Positions 1-5,915 of a DNA stretch of 8,025 bases are shown piece after piece. This DNA comes from Chloroflexota bacterium (GTDB lineage: Bacteria > Chloroflexota > DTOL01 > JACQYG01), in assembly GCA_016208345.1 (NCBI GenBank), contig JACQYG010000321.1, positions 1-8,025 of the forward strand. The letters run 5' to 3'. The notes beneath the pieces are model-generated. The model was given only the letters and a program-made list of their open reading frames with translations. It searched no databases and was not told the origin of the DNA. Numbering within the stretch: position 1 is the first letter of the stretch; each line of letters starts with the position of its first letter. Made by a program: the position numbers and the translations under genes.

Positions 1-806
1 TGGGCCAGTTGTTGCTGGAGGTCCCGGCGGATGCCGTAGAGCATCTGGAACTCGAAGCGGTCCCGAGGGATATTGTGCTGGGCCACGTCCCGCTTGGCCC
101 AGGCTATTATCCGGGCATCGTGGGTGGCCAGGGCCAGATAGGCACCATTGGCCAGGGCCTGGGGCGCGAATAGCCTCTCCACCAGGGCGATGTAGTTGGC
201 GTCCACGTCCTTCTTCCGGGGGAAAGCTATGCTCTTTGGCTCCAGGTATGCCCCCTTGCATAAACGCACATTGGCCACCCCCTGAGCGATGAGGTCCTCA
301 ACGTCCTTTTTGCTGCGGTAGAGGTAGGACTGGATGACGATGCCCACGTTGCTATACTTCTGCCGGACGCTCAAATAGGCCTGCAGGGTTGCCTCAGTGT
401 AGGGGGACCCCTCCATGTCCACCCGGACGAAGGTACCTGTCTCCCGGGCCTTACCCACGATTTTCTCCAGATCGACCTGACAGAGCTCCTGGCTCAGGTC
501 CAGGCCCATCTGGGTGAGCTTCACCGAGACATGGGAGTGCACCCCGGATGCGGCCAGCCGGTCAAGAAGCCGGAGGTATTCCCCCGTAGCCCTCCTCGCG
601 TCCTCGGGGTTAAGGACATTCTCGCCCAGGATGTCCAGGGTGGTGACCATCCCCTTGGCGTTCAGGTCCTTGAGTACCGGGATCACCTCTTCCTGGTTCT
701 CGCCAGCCACGAAGCGGCGGGAGGCGCGCCTGGCCAAGCCAAAGCGCAGGATGAGGCTCTTGATAGCCTGGGATTTGGACAGCGAAATGAGTATTGCTCT
801 GATCAT
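1..806 (-). CDS. Proline dehydrogenase, monofunctional PutB type (C-terminus cut by window edge)
   Basis: The product should oxidise L-proline to 1-pyrroline-5-carboxylate using FAD, the first step of proline catabolism. The frame stays open from ATG 806 to the left edge (268 residues); roughly 40 residues of a family-typical ~300-residue protein are missing. Visible family motifs in the TIM-barrel order are VTTLDILGENV (54-64), SVKLTQMGLDL (94-104), VDMEGSPYTEATL (129-141), IQSYLYR (158-164), VRLCKGAYLEP (180-190), ATHD (227-230) and FQMLYGIRR (253-261), the last being the substrate-binding end of the barrel. There is no sign of the PutA DNA-binding or P5C dehydrogenase domains, so it is the single-domain form. 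The start ATG overlaps the stop of the upstream gene (ATGA), with GGGGG only 3 nt before it, so translation is probably coupled to that gene. The partner P5C dehydrogenase is not in the window. Confidence 0.95.
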   Translation of the reverse strand, partial: MIRAILISLSKSQAIKSLILRFGLARRASRRFVAGENQEEVIPVLKDLNAKGMVTTLDILGENVLNPEDARRATGEYLRLLDRLAASGVHSHVSVKLTQMGLDLSQELCQVDLEKIVGKARETGTFVRVDMEGSPYTEATLQAYLSVRQKYSNVGIVIQSYLYRSKKDVEDLIAQGVANVRLCKGAYLEPKSIAFPRKKDVDANYIALVERLFAPQALANGAYLALATHDARIIAWAKRDVAQHNIPRDRFEFQMLYGIRRDLQQQLA

Positions 807-1237
807 GATCCCCCGTGGTATGCCTCCTGGATCATCTCGTTTTCCTGCAAGGTGGTAACGGTGTCTTGCAGAACGCTCTTCGCCCTCTGGAGCACATAGC
901 CCCGGCTGGCCACGGAGAGGAACGCGAGGGGATTCTGCTCCACCGGCGGGATGGTGGGCCTTTGGACGTGGGCGTCCTGGATAATCTGAAAGAGGGCTTC
1001 CACCAGCACCGGAAACAGGCCCGTGCTGGGCCTATCCGGAAACGGTACCCGGGATCTGGCCGCGAGCGCTGAGGCGATGGCCGGCATCTGCTGCTCGCTT
1101 TTGGAAAGGGTGCCGCCTTTCTGTGACTCGCGGCCTGTCCGCTTGCGGAGGGGGTCAACGGCCCGGACAATGTCCTCCACGATGGCCCCCGCGTCCTTGC
1201 GGGTGCAGGCTCCCCTGTCCAGACTGTCTATTGCCAC
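803..1237 (-). CDS. Hypothetical protein coupled to proline dehydrogenase
   Basis: I do not recognise this family. The frame codes for about 144 soluble residues from GTG 1237 and ends in TGA at 803-805, overlapping the proline dehydrogenase ATG. Third codon positions are strongly G/C-rich, as in neighbouring real genes. No membrane segment or signal peptide is visible. The C-terminal half (from about LFPVLVEALFQIIQ to the end) looks helical, and a basic, Gln/Ser-rich stretch lies in the middle. The frame is open further upstream to 1309, but that part overlaps the promoter at 1281-1309, so the start must lie after about 1274; GTG 1237 is the first standard start codon there. No good ribosome binding site precedes it, so the start is uncertain. 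It is probably co-transcribed with putB; any link to proline metabolism is inferred from position only. Confidence 0.6.
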   Translation of the reverse strand: MAIDSLDRGACTRKDAGAIVEDIVRAVDPLRKRTGRESQKGGTLSKSEQQMPAIASALAARSRVPFPDRPSTGLFPVLVEALFQIIQDAHVQRPTIPPVEQNPLAFLSVASRGYVLQRAKSVLQDTVTTLQENEMIQEAYHGGS

Positions 1238-1280
1238 AAGCTCATAGGGAGTGTAGGATTGTTTTCCCCTTCGGGCGGTC

Positions 1281-1309
1281 AGTCTACCACAAGTCGCCGT
1301 ACAGGTCAA
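1281..1309 (-). promoter_or_regulatory. Sigma70-type promoter for the proline dehydrogenase unit
   Basis: On the minus strand TTGACC (1309-1304) is followed after exactly 17 bp by TAGACT (1286-1281), a near-consensus housekeeping promoter. Transcription would start near 1274, about 37 bp before the GTG proposed for the first gene. The segment just before the -10 reads TGTGG, as it does in the divergent promoter at 1358-1387. Confidence 0.6.
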
Positions 1310-1357
1310 GCTTGGACCGGGTGACCGGGCCTCGCTACAATAGTTTCCTTAGCGGAT

Positions 1358-1387
1358 TTGTCGTGCCGCGACGACCTGTGGTAGAAT
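1358..1387 (+). promoter_or_regulatory. Sigma70-type promoter for the anmK operon
   Basis: TTGTCG (1358-1363), an 18-bp spacer and TAGAAT (1382-1387) precede a strong ribosome binding site by little more than 10 bp. The -10 is preceded by CTGTGG, matching the minus-strand promoter on the other side of the gap. A weaker alternative, TTGGAC (1312-1317) with TACAAT (1336-1341) and an 18-bp spacer, lies upstream. The two main -35 boxes stand 48 bp apart, back to back. Confidence 0.5.
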
Positions 1388-1413
1388 ACGCCCAATCTGG
1401 AGGGGAGAGAGCA

Positions 1414-1515
1414 ATGGCGATCATCCAGGTGGTTAAGTTGACTCGTTCCCGGGAAGCGGCTTGTACCACGGGTTTGGGTGCCGAAAAAATGGAGCTGAGG
1501 CGAGTCCGGTGCTGA
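1414..1515 (+). CDS. Short ORF (33 residues), possible leader peptide
   Basis: ATG 1414 follows a very strong Shine-Dalgarno run (GGAGGGGAGAG, 1399-1409), the best such site in this half of the window. It encodes a basic 33-residue peptide beginning MAIIQVVKLTRSREAA and ending in TGA 1513-1515. Its stop lies within the first codons of the next gene (GTG 1509), an arrangement that would couple translation. It has no family resemblance that I can see. Alternatively, the site serves the phosphatase-fold gene through a slip at the A6 run (1484-1489), which would join the two frames. A leader or coupling peptide is the simpler reading. Confidence 0.4.
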   Translation: MAIIQVVKLTRSREAACTTGLGAEKMELRRVRC

Positions 1516-2297
1516 CCCTGACGGCGATGACCTATAATATCCGAGCCGGCACCTATAGCCCAGAGGGATTGGAGGCAGTGGCCCGGGTGATCGCCGGCCA
1601 AGGGCCCGACCTGGTGGGTCTGCAGGAAGTGGATGTGGGTCGCCAGCGCAGCGGTTTCGTCCACCAGGCCCGGTGGTTGGGCCAGCGCCTGGGTATGTCC
1701 TGGACCTTTGGCGCTGCTACCGAAAGCCAGGAAGGAGAGGGCCCGAGGGGCCAATTTGGCAACGCCTTGCTGAGCCGCTATCCCATCGTCGCCAACCGAT
1801 GCAGATCTCTGTTTCGGCCAGACTACTCCAACCAGCCAGGCCTGCCCGAATGGTATTCCGAGCAGCGTTCAGTTATCGGTGCCGCCGTGGCGGCGGGCTC
1901 GGCACCGCTTTGGGCCTGCGTCACTCACCTGGGCCTGACGCCTGACCAACGCTGGCAACAGGTGCAGGAGGTCTCGACGTTCGGGCAGGAGGGACCGGCC
2001 GGAGCGCTGACCCTTATCCTGGGTGATCTGAACGCTTTGCCCGATTCGCTGGAGATGGGCTACCTTCAGCGCTACTGGCGGGATGCTTGTGAAGTCGCGG
2101 GCCTGGCTGCCTCCACCCGGCAGACCTTTCCCTCAGGGCCCATGGGCTCTGCCACCGGCGACGGCTGGTCCGGCGCCATTGACTGCATCTTGGTGGGTCC
2201 GGGCCTCCAGGTCCAGAATGCCTGGGTAGTTCATGATGAAACTAGAGCCTCCGACCATAACCCGCTTGTGGCGCGGCTGCGCATGGTGCCACTCTAG
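1509..2297 (+). CDS. Endonuclease/exonuclease/phosphatase-family hydrolase
   Basis: The 262-residue product has the full motif set of the EEP (DNase I-like) metal-dependent phosphodiesterase/phosphatase fold: MTYNIRAG (7-14, Asn10), LQEVD (38-42, catalytic Glu40), GNALLSRYPI (84-93), VTHLGL (138-143), LILGDLNALP (169-178, Asp173 and Asn175), AIDCILV (223-229) and SDHNPL (248-253, Asp249-His250). All predicted metal and catalytic residues are present, so it should be active. The substrate (nucleic acid, sugar phosphate or lipid phosphate) cannot be told from sequence. No signal peptide is visible, so it is probably cytoplasmic. GTG 1509 is chosen because it has TGAGG 8 nt upstream and places the first strand at the N-terminus; TTG 1461 and ATG 1527 are alternatives. 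The stop lies 8 bp before the next gene, indicating one operon with the serine hydrolase and anmK. Confidence 0.9.
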   Translation: MLTLTAMTYNIRAGTYSPEGLEAVARVIAGQGPDLVGLQEVDVGRQRSGFVHQARWLGQRLGMSWTFGAATESQEGEGPRGQFGNALLSRYPIVANRCRSLFRPDYSNQPGLPEWYSEQRSVIGAAVAAGSAPLWACVTHLGLTPDQRWQQVQEVSTFGQEGPAGALTLILGDLNALPDSLEMGYLQRYWRDACEVAGLAASTRQTFPSGPMGSATGDGWSGAIDCILVGPGLQVQNAWVVHDETRASDHNPLVARLRMVPL

Positions 2298-2305
2298 CCT
2301 GGTCT

Positions 2306-3514
2306 ATGGTGGTATCTATGGTTTCAAAGGAAAGGCACTTGTCGATCCTGCTCCCTCGGGCCTCTGATCCACAGGCCCTGGGCCTATCGCCGGGACAACA
2401 GGGCGAGCTGGAATCAACCCTGGCCCAGGCTACGGGCACGGTCTTCCCGGCGGCGTCCTGCGTAGTGGTCTCTCGGGGGCAGGTGGTATTTCATCGGGCC
2501 TACGGCTGGTTGGACCCGGAGGAGAGACAGGAGATTGCCCGGCCGGACAGCATCTTCGACCTGGCCTCGCTGACCAAGCTTTTCGTCACCACGGCCTTCA
2601 TGACCCTGGTGGAAGAGGGTCGAGTGAGGCTGGATCAGCCGGTCAGCACAGTGATCCCGGATTTCACTGGCCTGCGACCTATCCAGGCCTATGACGATCC
2701 GCTGCAGCCGGGCGAGATGGTTCAGGTGGTGCCGCCCACCAACCAGCCGGCGGATGCGGGCCAGGTCACCTTTTGGCACCTCCTGACCCACTCCTCAGGC
2801 CTGCCGGCCTGGCGACGGCTTTTTGACCTGGGCACGAGGGAGGCTGTCGTCGCAGCGGTCGTGGGGACTTACTTTTCTTACCCCGTGGGCACGCGGGTGC
2901 TTTACAGCGACCTGGGCCTGATCCTCCTGGGCCTGGCTATGGAGGAACTGAGCGGCCACCCGCTGGCGGTTTTCGTGCGTAAGGCGGTCTTGGAACCCCT
3001 GGGCCTCAGCGAGACGACCTATAACCCGCCGGAGGCCCTGTTGCCCCGGGTCGCCCCCACGGAGTTTTGTGCCTGGCGCCAGCGCCGCTTGCGAGGCGAG
3101 GTGCACGACGAGAACGCGGCGGCCATGGGTGGGGTCAGCGGCCACGCCGGGCTCTTCTCCACCGCCCAAGAGGTGGCAGCCCTCGGGCAGCTTTATCTGA
3201 GGGGTGGTCAATTAGGCCCAGTGCGATTGTTGAGTGGAGAGACGGTAAGCGAGATGGTGCGGGAGCAGGCGGCTTCCCACGGCGAACGGCGGGGTCTGGG
3301 TTGGATGCTGCGTTCGCCAGAGGGCTCATCCTGTGGACGTTACTTCTGCCCCCATTCCTATGGCCATACCGGCTTCGCCGGGACGTCGCTCTGGATTGAA
3401 CCCCAGCGAGAGCTGGTGATGGCCTTGCTCACCAACCGGGTTTACTATGGCCGGGACAACGCCCAGCGGATGCTTATGGTCCGTCAAAAAGTACACGAGG
3501 CGGTGTCGCGATGA
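2306..3514 (+). CDS. Serine hydrolase, class C beta-lactamase / YbbE(AmiE)-YfeW-like
   Basis: This 402-residue enzyme has the penicillin-binding-protein/class C beta-lactamase fold. The nucleophile motif is SLTK (Ser88, Lys91) within FDLASLTKLF. YSD (200-202) replaces the usual YxN, and HTG (354-356) stands for the KTG box. HLLTHSSGLPAW (158-169) and VHDENAAAMGGVSGHAGLFSTA (266 onward; only the core is diagnostic) are features I associate with the YbbE/YfeW branch. In Bacillus subtilis, AmiE (YbbE) removes peptides from muramyl-peptides during cell-wall recycling; in E. coli, yfeW sits beside murQ-murP. A role in muropeptide recycling fits the overlap with anmK but is inferred. No signal peptide is evident, which favours a cytoplasmic or otherwise non-exported enzyme. 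ATG 2306 is used; ATG 2318 is also possible. Its stop overlaps the anmK start as ATGA. Confidence 0.88.
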   Translation: MVVSMVSKERHLSILLPRASDPQALGLSPGQQGELESTLAQATGTVFPAASCVVVSRGQVVFHRAYGWLDPEERQEIARPDSIFDLASLTKLFVTTAFMTLVEEGRVRLDQPVSTVIPDFTGLRPIQAYDDPLQPGEMVQVVPPTNQPADAGQVTFWHLLTHSSGLPAWRRLFDLGTREAVVAAVVGTYFSYPVGTRVLYSDLGLILLGLAMEELSGHPLAVFVRKAVLEPLGLSETTYNPPEALLPRVAPTEFCAWRQRRLRGEVHDENAAAMGGVSGHAGLFSTAQEVAALGQLYLRGGQLGPVRLLSGETVSEMVREQAASHGERRGLGWMLRSPEGSSCGRYFCPHSYGHTGFAGTSLWIEPQRELVMALLTNRVYYGRDNAQRMLMVRQKVHEAVSR

Positions 3515-4698
3515 AGGTGATCGGCCTCATGTCCGGCACTTCGGCCGACGGCATCGATGCAGTGCTGGTGGACATTCCAGAGGACGTTCGCGAGTTCCGG
3601 CTGCTGGCCTATGTCCACGAGCCGTACAGCGACGAAGTGCGCCGGCGGATTTTCCGCTTGTTCTCGCCCAAGAGGGGAACCGTGGACCAGATCTGCCAGA
3701 TGAATTTCCTGTTGGGTGGGCTCCTGGCTCGAGCCGCCCTGGAGGTGGTGGCAGCAGCGGGCCTCTCGCCGGAGGAGGTGGACCTCATCGGTTCCCACGG
3801 GCAGACCATCTGGCATGCGGTGGACGAGGACTCGCCGGTAAAGTCCACTCTTCAGATCGGGGAGCCCGGCGTCATCGTCGAACGCACCGGCATAACCACC
3901 GTGGCCGACTTTCGCACCCGCGACGTGGCCGCCGGCGGCCAGGGCGCTCCTTTGGTCAGCTACCTGGACCATCTGCTTTTTACCCATGAGACCCTAAACC
4001 GGGCGGTGCAGAACATCGGCGGCATCGCCAATGTCACTGTTTTGCCCTCGCGGCAGAGCGGCGGCGAGCCCTTCGCCTTCGACACCGGGCCGGGGGTTAT
4101 GCTCATCGACTACGCCGCCTCCCGTGCCACCGGAGGGCGCTGGCGCTACGATCAGGACGGCGCCTTGGCTGCCACCGGCCAGGTTAGTGGGGATCTATTG
4201 GAGGAGTTGCTGGCCCATCCCTATCTGCAAAAGAGCCCGCCCAAGACCACGGGGAGAGAGGAGTTTGGAGTGCATTTTGGTGTAAAGGCCTGGGCGAGAG
4301 GTCAGGAACTGGGGCTCAGAGCCGCCGACGTCGCGGCCACCCTGACTGCCTTTACGGCGGCGAGCATCGCCCGGGCGTACAGGGACTTCATAGCTTTCTC
4401 TGTGGATGAGGTCATCCTGGGTGGTGGAGGGAGCCATAATCCCATCCTGGTCCGGTTGCTAGCCCAACGCCTCTCACCGGCGCGTCTCCTGCGCCACGAG
4501 GATTTTGGCATCCCTGGCCAGGCCAAGGAGGCCATAGCCTTCGCGGCCTTGGCCTACGAGACGATTCGAGGCCGCCCCAGCAACCTGCCAGGCTGCACTG
4601 GCGCCAGCCACCCGGTCATCCAGGGGAAAATAGTCCCCGGCCGTTTAGCAATTGGCGTTCGGAAGCAGGCCCCTGCCCAGGAGCAGGGGCAGGCCTAA
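3511..4698 (+). CDS. anmK: Anhydro-N-acetylmuramic acid kinase
   Basis: AnmK opens the 1,6-anhydro ring of anhydro-MurNAc and phosphorylates it with ATP to MurNAc-6-phosphate, bringing cell-wall sugar back into metabolism. The 395-residue product has the family signatures in order: MSGTSADGID (7-16, phosphate loop), SHGQT (95-99), ADFRTRDVAAGGQGAPLV (132-149), QNIGGIANVT (167-176), FDTGPG (190-195; Asp191 is the expected catalytic base), KSPPKTTGREEFG (241-253), GGGGSHNP (304-311) and GQAKEAIAFAALA (336-348). Nothing essential is missing. ATG 3511 overlaps the upstream stop by 4 nt, implying coupling. The last ~20 residues form a basic, Gln/Ala-rich tail that includes a hairpin-forming DNA segment. 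MurQ, which would act on the product, is not in the window. Confidence 0.97.
   Translation: MKVIGLMSGTSADGIDAVLVDIPEDVREFRLLAYVHEPYSDEVRRRIFRLFSPKRGTVDQICQMNFLLGGLLARAALEVVAAAGLSPEEVDLIGSHGQTIWHAVDEDSPVKSTLQIGEPGVIVERTGITTVADFRTRDVAAGGQGAPLVSYLDHLLFTHETLNRAVQNIGGIANVTVLPSRQSGGEPFAFDTGPGVMLIDYAASRATGGRWRYDQDGALAATGQVSGDLLEELLAHPYLQKSPPKTTGREEFGVHFGVKAWARGQELGLRAADVAATLTAFTAASIARAYRDFIAFSVDEVILGGGGSHNPILVRLLAQRLSPARLLRHEDFGIPGQAKEAIAFAALAYETIRGRPSNLPGCTGASHPVIQGKIVPGRLAIGVRKQAPAQEQGQA
4669..4690 (+). repeat. Perfect hairpin in the last codons of anmK
   Basis: GCCCCTGC (4669-4676) and GCAGGGGC (4683-4690) form an 8-bp perfect, GC-rich stem with a 6-nt loop, ending 5 bp before the anmK TAA. No T-run follows, so it is a weak candidate for intrinsic termination. 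It could instead stabilise the mRNA 3' end. Its arms resemble the CCCCTGC octamer units in the gvp genes. Confidence 0.5.
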
Positions 4699-4798
4699 GA
4701 TAACTGCCTTCTGCGGGTAGGAGTTTCACAACACCAGCTTAGCTCGACAATGTTACATTTCCCATAGGGTCGTGTGGTCACCTCAAAATGGGGTAGAA

Positions 4799-4815
4799 GG
4801 CCAATCGTATTGGCC
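4799..4815. terminator. Short perfect hairpin between convergent operons (first)
   Basis: GGCCAAT (4799-4805) and ATTGGCC (4809-4815) make a 7-bp perfect stem with a 3-nt loop. It lies in the 263-bp gap where the anmK and gvp transcripts converge. On the minus strand it is followed by TTCT only, so termination is a guess from position. Confidence 0.35.
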
Positions 4816-4841
4816 GTCATGAGCCCTGTTGACCTGGCAAC

Positions 4842-4858
4842 GCCCAACACGGTTGGGC
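4842..4858. terminator. Short perfect hairpin between convergent operons (second)
   Basis: GCCCAAC (4842-4848) and GTTGGGC (4852-4858) form a 7-bp stem with a 3-nt loop. On the plus strand it is followed by TTCTATCCCTCCCTCG, a pyrimidine-rich but not T-rich tail. It is 26 bp from the first hairpin with the same stem and loop size. The pair could be a bidirectional stop for anmK and gvpK transcription. Confidence 0.38.
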
Positions 4859-4961
4859 TTCTATCCCTCCCTCGTTTGCACCGCAACCCTGCAACCCCCA
4901 ATCTCGAGTTCCCCTCTGGCGAGGAGCGGGGACAGGGGGTGGGCATCTGATTACAACGCTG

Positions 4962-5330
4962 TCACATCAGGTTGCCCAGGGGACCCAGGTTGAGGTTCAG
5001 GTCTTCGTCTTCCAGGCCGAAGGTCTCTTTCAGTTCCTCCATACGCTCTTCCAGCTTCAGGAAGGTCTGCCCCAGCCGTTCGATCTCTTCTTCGCTCAAA
5101 GAGCCGCCCTCGATGCGCCGGAGGGCCTGGCGCTCCATGAGCTGGCGCAGGAGCTCAATCAGGGTCAGGACGAGTTTGGCCAGTCCACGTTCCACCATTT
5201 CGGGATCTGCGTTGACCCGGCGGGGCAGGACACTGCTGACTTCCTCTAGCTCGGTGGCGAAGGACGAGAGGTTGCCTGGATTACACAGCAGCTTGTCTTC
5301 AACCTGGCGGTCCAAATCAAGAACTGGCAT
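4962..5330 (-). CDS. gvpK: Gas vesicle protein GvpK
   Basis: GvpK is a small accessory protein needed for gas vesicle formation in the cytoplasm; its exact biochemical job is not settled. The 122-residue product carries the family core RVNADPEMVERGLAKL (from residue 38), then LTLIELLRQLMERQALRRIE (55-74), then SLSEEEIERLG, an amphipathic helical region ending in an acidic tail. The length is normal for the family and no lesion is visible, making it the only intact-looking gene at this end of the gvp operon. ATG 5330 lies inside the end of the upstream gvpL, whose stop is at 5317-5319, giving a 14-bp overlap and likely coupling. It is the last gene of the operon. Confidence 0.94.
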   Translation of the reverse strand: MPVLDLDRQVEDKLLCNPGNLSSFATELEEVSSVLPRRVNADPEMVERGLAKLVLTLIELLRQLMERQALRRIEGGSLSEEEIERLGQTFLKLEERMEELKETFGLEDEDLNLNLGPLGNLM

Positions 5331-5708
5331 CTTTGCTCTTCTCTAGCTGATAGCAGTCAACGGCCATCAGCCATTGGCTATCAGTGGTCGTCTCTGGCCC
5401 GCCTGCCGTCACGAAACTGTATGGTGGCCAGGGCCCTGTGCAGAGGAAGCGCAACGCCGGGTAAGCTGCGCTGAGAGCTTCCACCTCCTGTCGGAAGGTT
5501 GCCACCTGGTCTCTATCTACCAGGTAAGCGGCCGTCAGCAGCAGACGGGGGGTGATCAATACCTGCCGGGTGTCCTCTGCTGCCAGACGGGCCAGGGGGG
5601 CATGGATCTCCGCAGCCAACGCCTCCGCTCGCTGTCGCCTGGCCCAGACCTGGCGCTCCTCCGCCAGCCGGGCCAGGAGATAGGAGCGCCCGCTCCCTTC
5701 CCTGCGGA

Positions 5709-5761
5709 GGTGCGAGGGTGCAGGGGCGCCCCCCTGCCCCCCTGCTTCGCCGCTCCCCTGT
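5709..5761. repeat. Degenerate octamer repeat array inside gvpL
   Basis: Left units GGTGCGAG (5709-5716) and GGTGCAGG (5717-5724) are followed by right units CCCCCTGC (5730-5737), CCCCCTGC (5738-5745), TTCGCCGC (5746-5753) and TCCCCTGT (5754-5761). GCAGGGG (5720-5726) pairs with CCCCTGC (5731-5737). It falls in the variable linker between the two halves of the GvpF/L fold, exactly where the reading frame breaks. Confidence 0.7.
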
Positions 5762-5915
5762 CAACTCCACCCGGCCGCGCACCCGCTTCAGGTTGGCCAC
5801 AAAGTCGGCATGGTGTGCCGTCAAGACAGCCTGGACTGCCGCTTCATTGGCGAGCACGGTACCGAAGCGCACCGGCAGCACGGCGCGGTCCACCATCAAG
5901 GCCTCCACAACTGTT

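Noticed and set aside
514..1072. Plus-strand open frames across the proline dehydrogenase region
   Set aside because: They are antisense shadows of the putB and hypothetical-protein frames, with no homology or ribosome sites.
1461..1508. Longer N-terminus of the EEP gene from TTG 1461
   Set aside because: TTG start without a ribosome site, and the extra 16 residues lie before the first strand of the fold. GTG 1509 is better.
4711..4800. Segment resembling the end of an insertion sequence (tgttacatttcccat and ctcaaaatggggt)
   Set aside because: It reminded me of flanks of IS481-like elements, but I found no terminal inverted repeats, target duplication or transposase fragment, so it cannot be supported.
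4695..4946. Open frame of 83 codons on the minus strand downstream of gvpK
   Set aside because: No ribosome site, Arg/Cys-rich composition unlike a folded protein, and it spans both hairpins of the convergent gap. Treated as non-coding.
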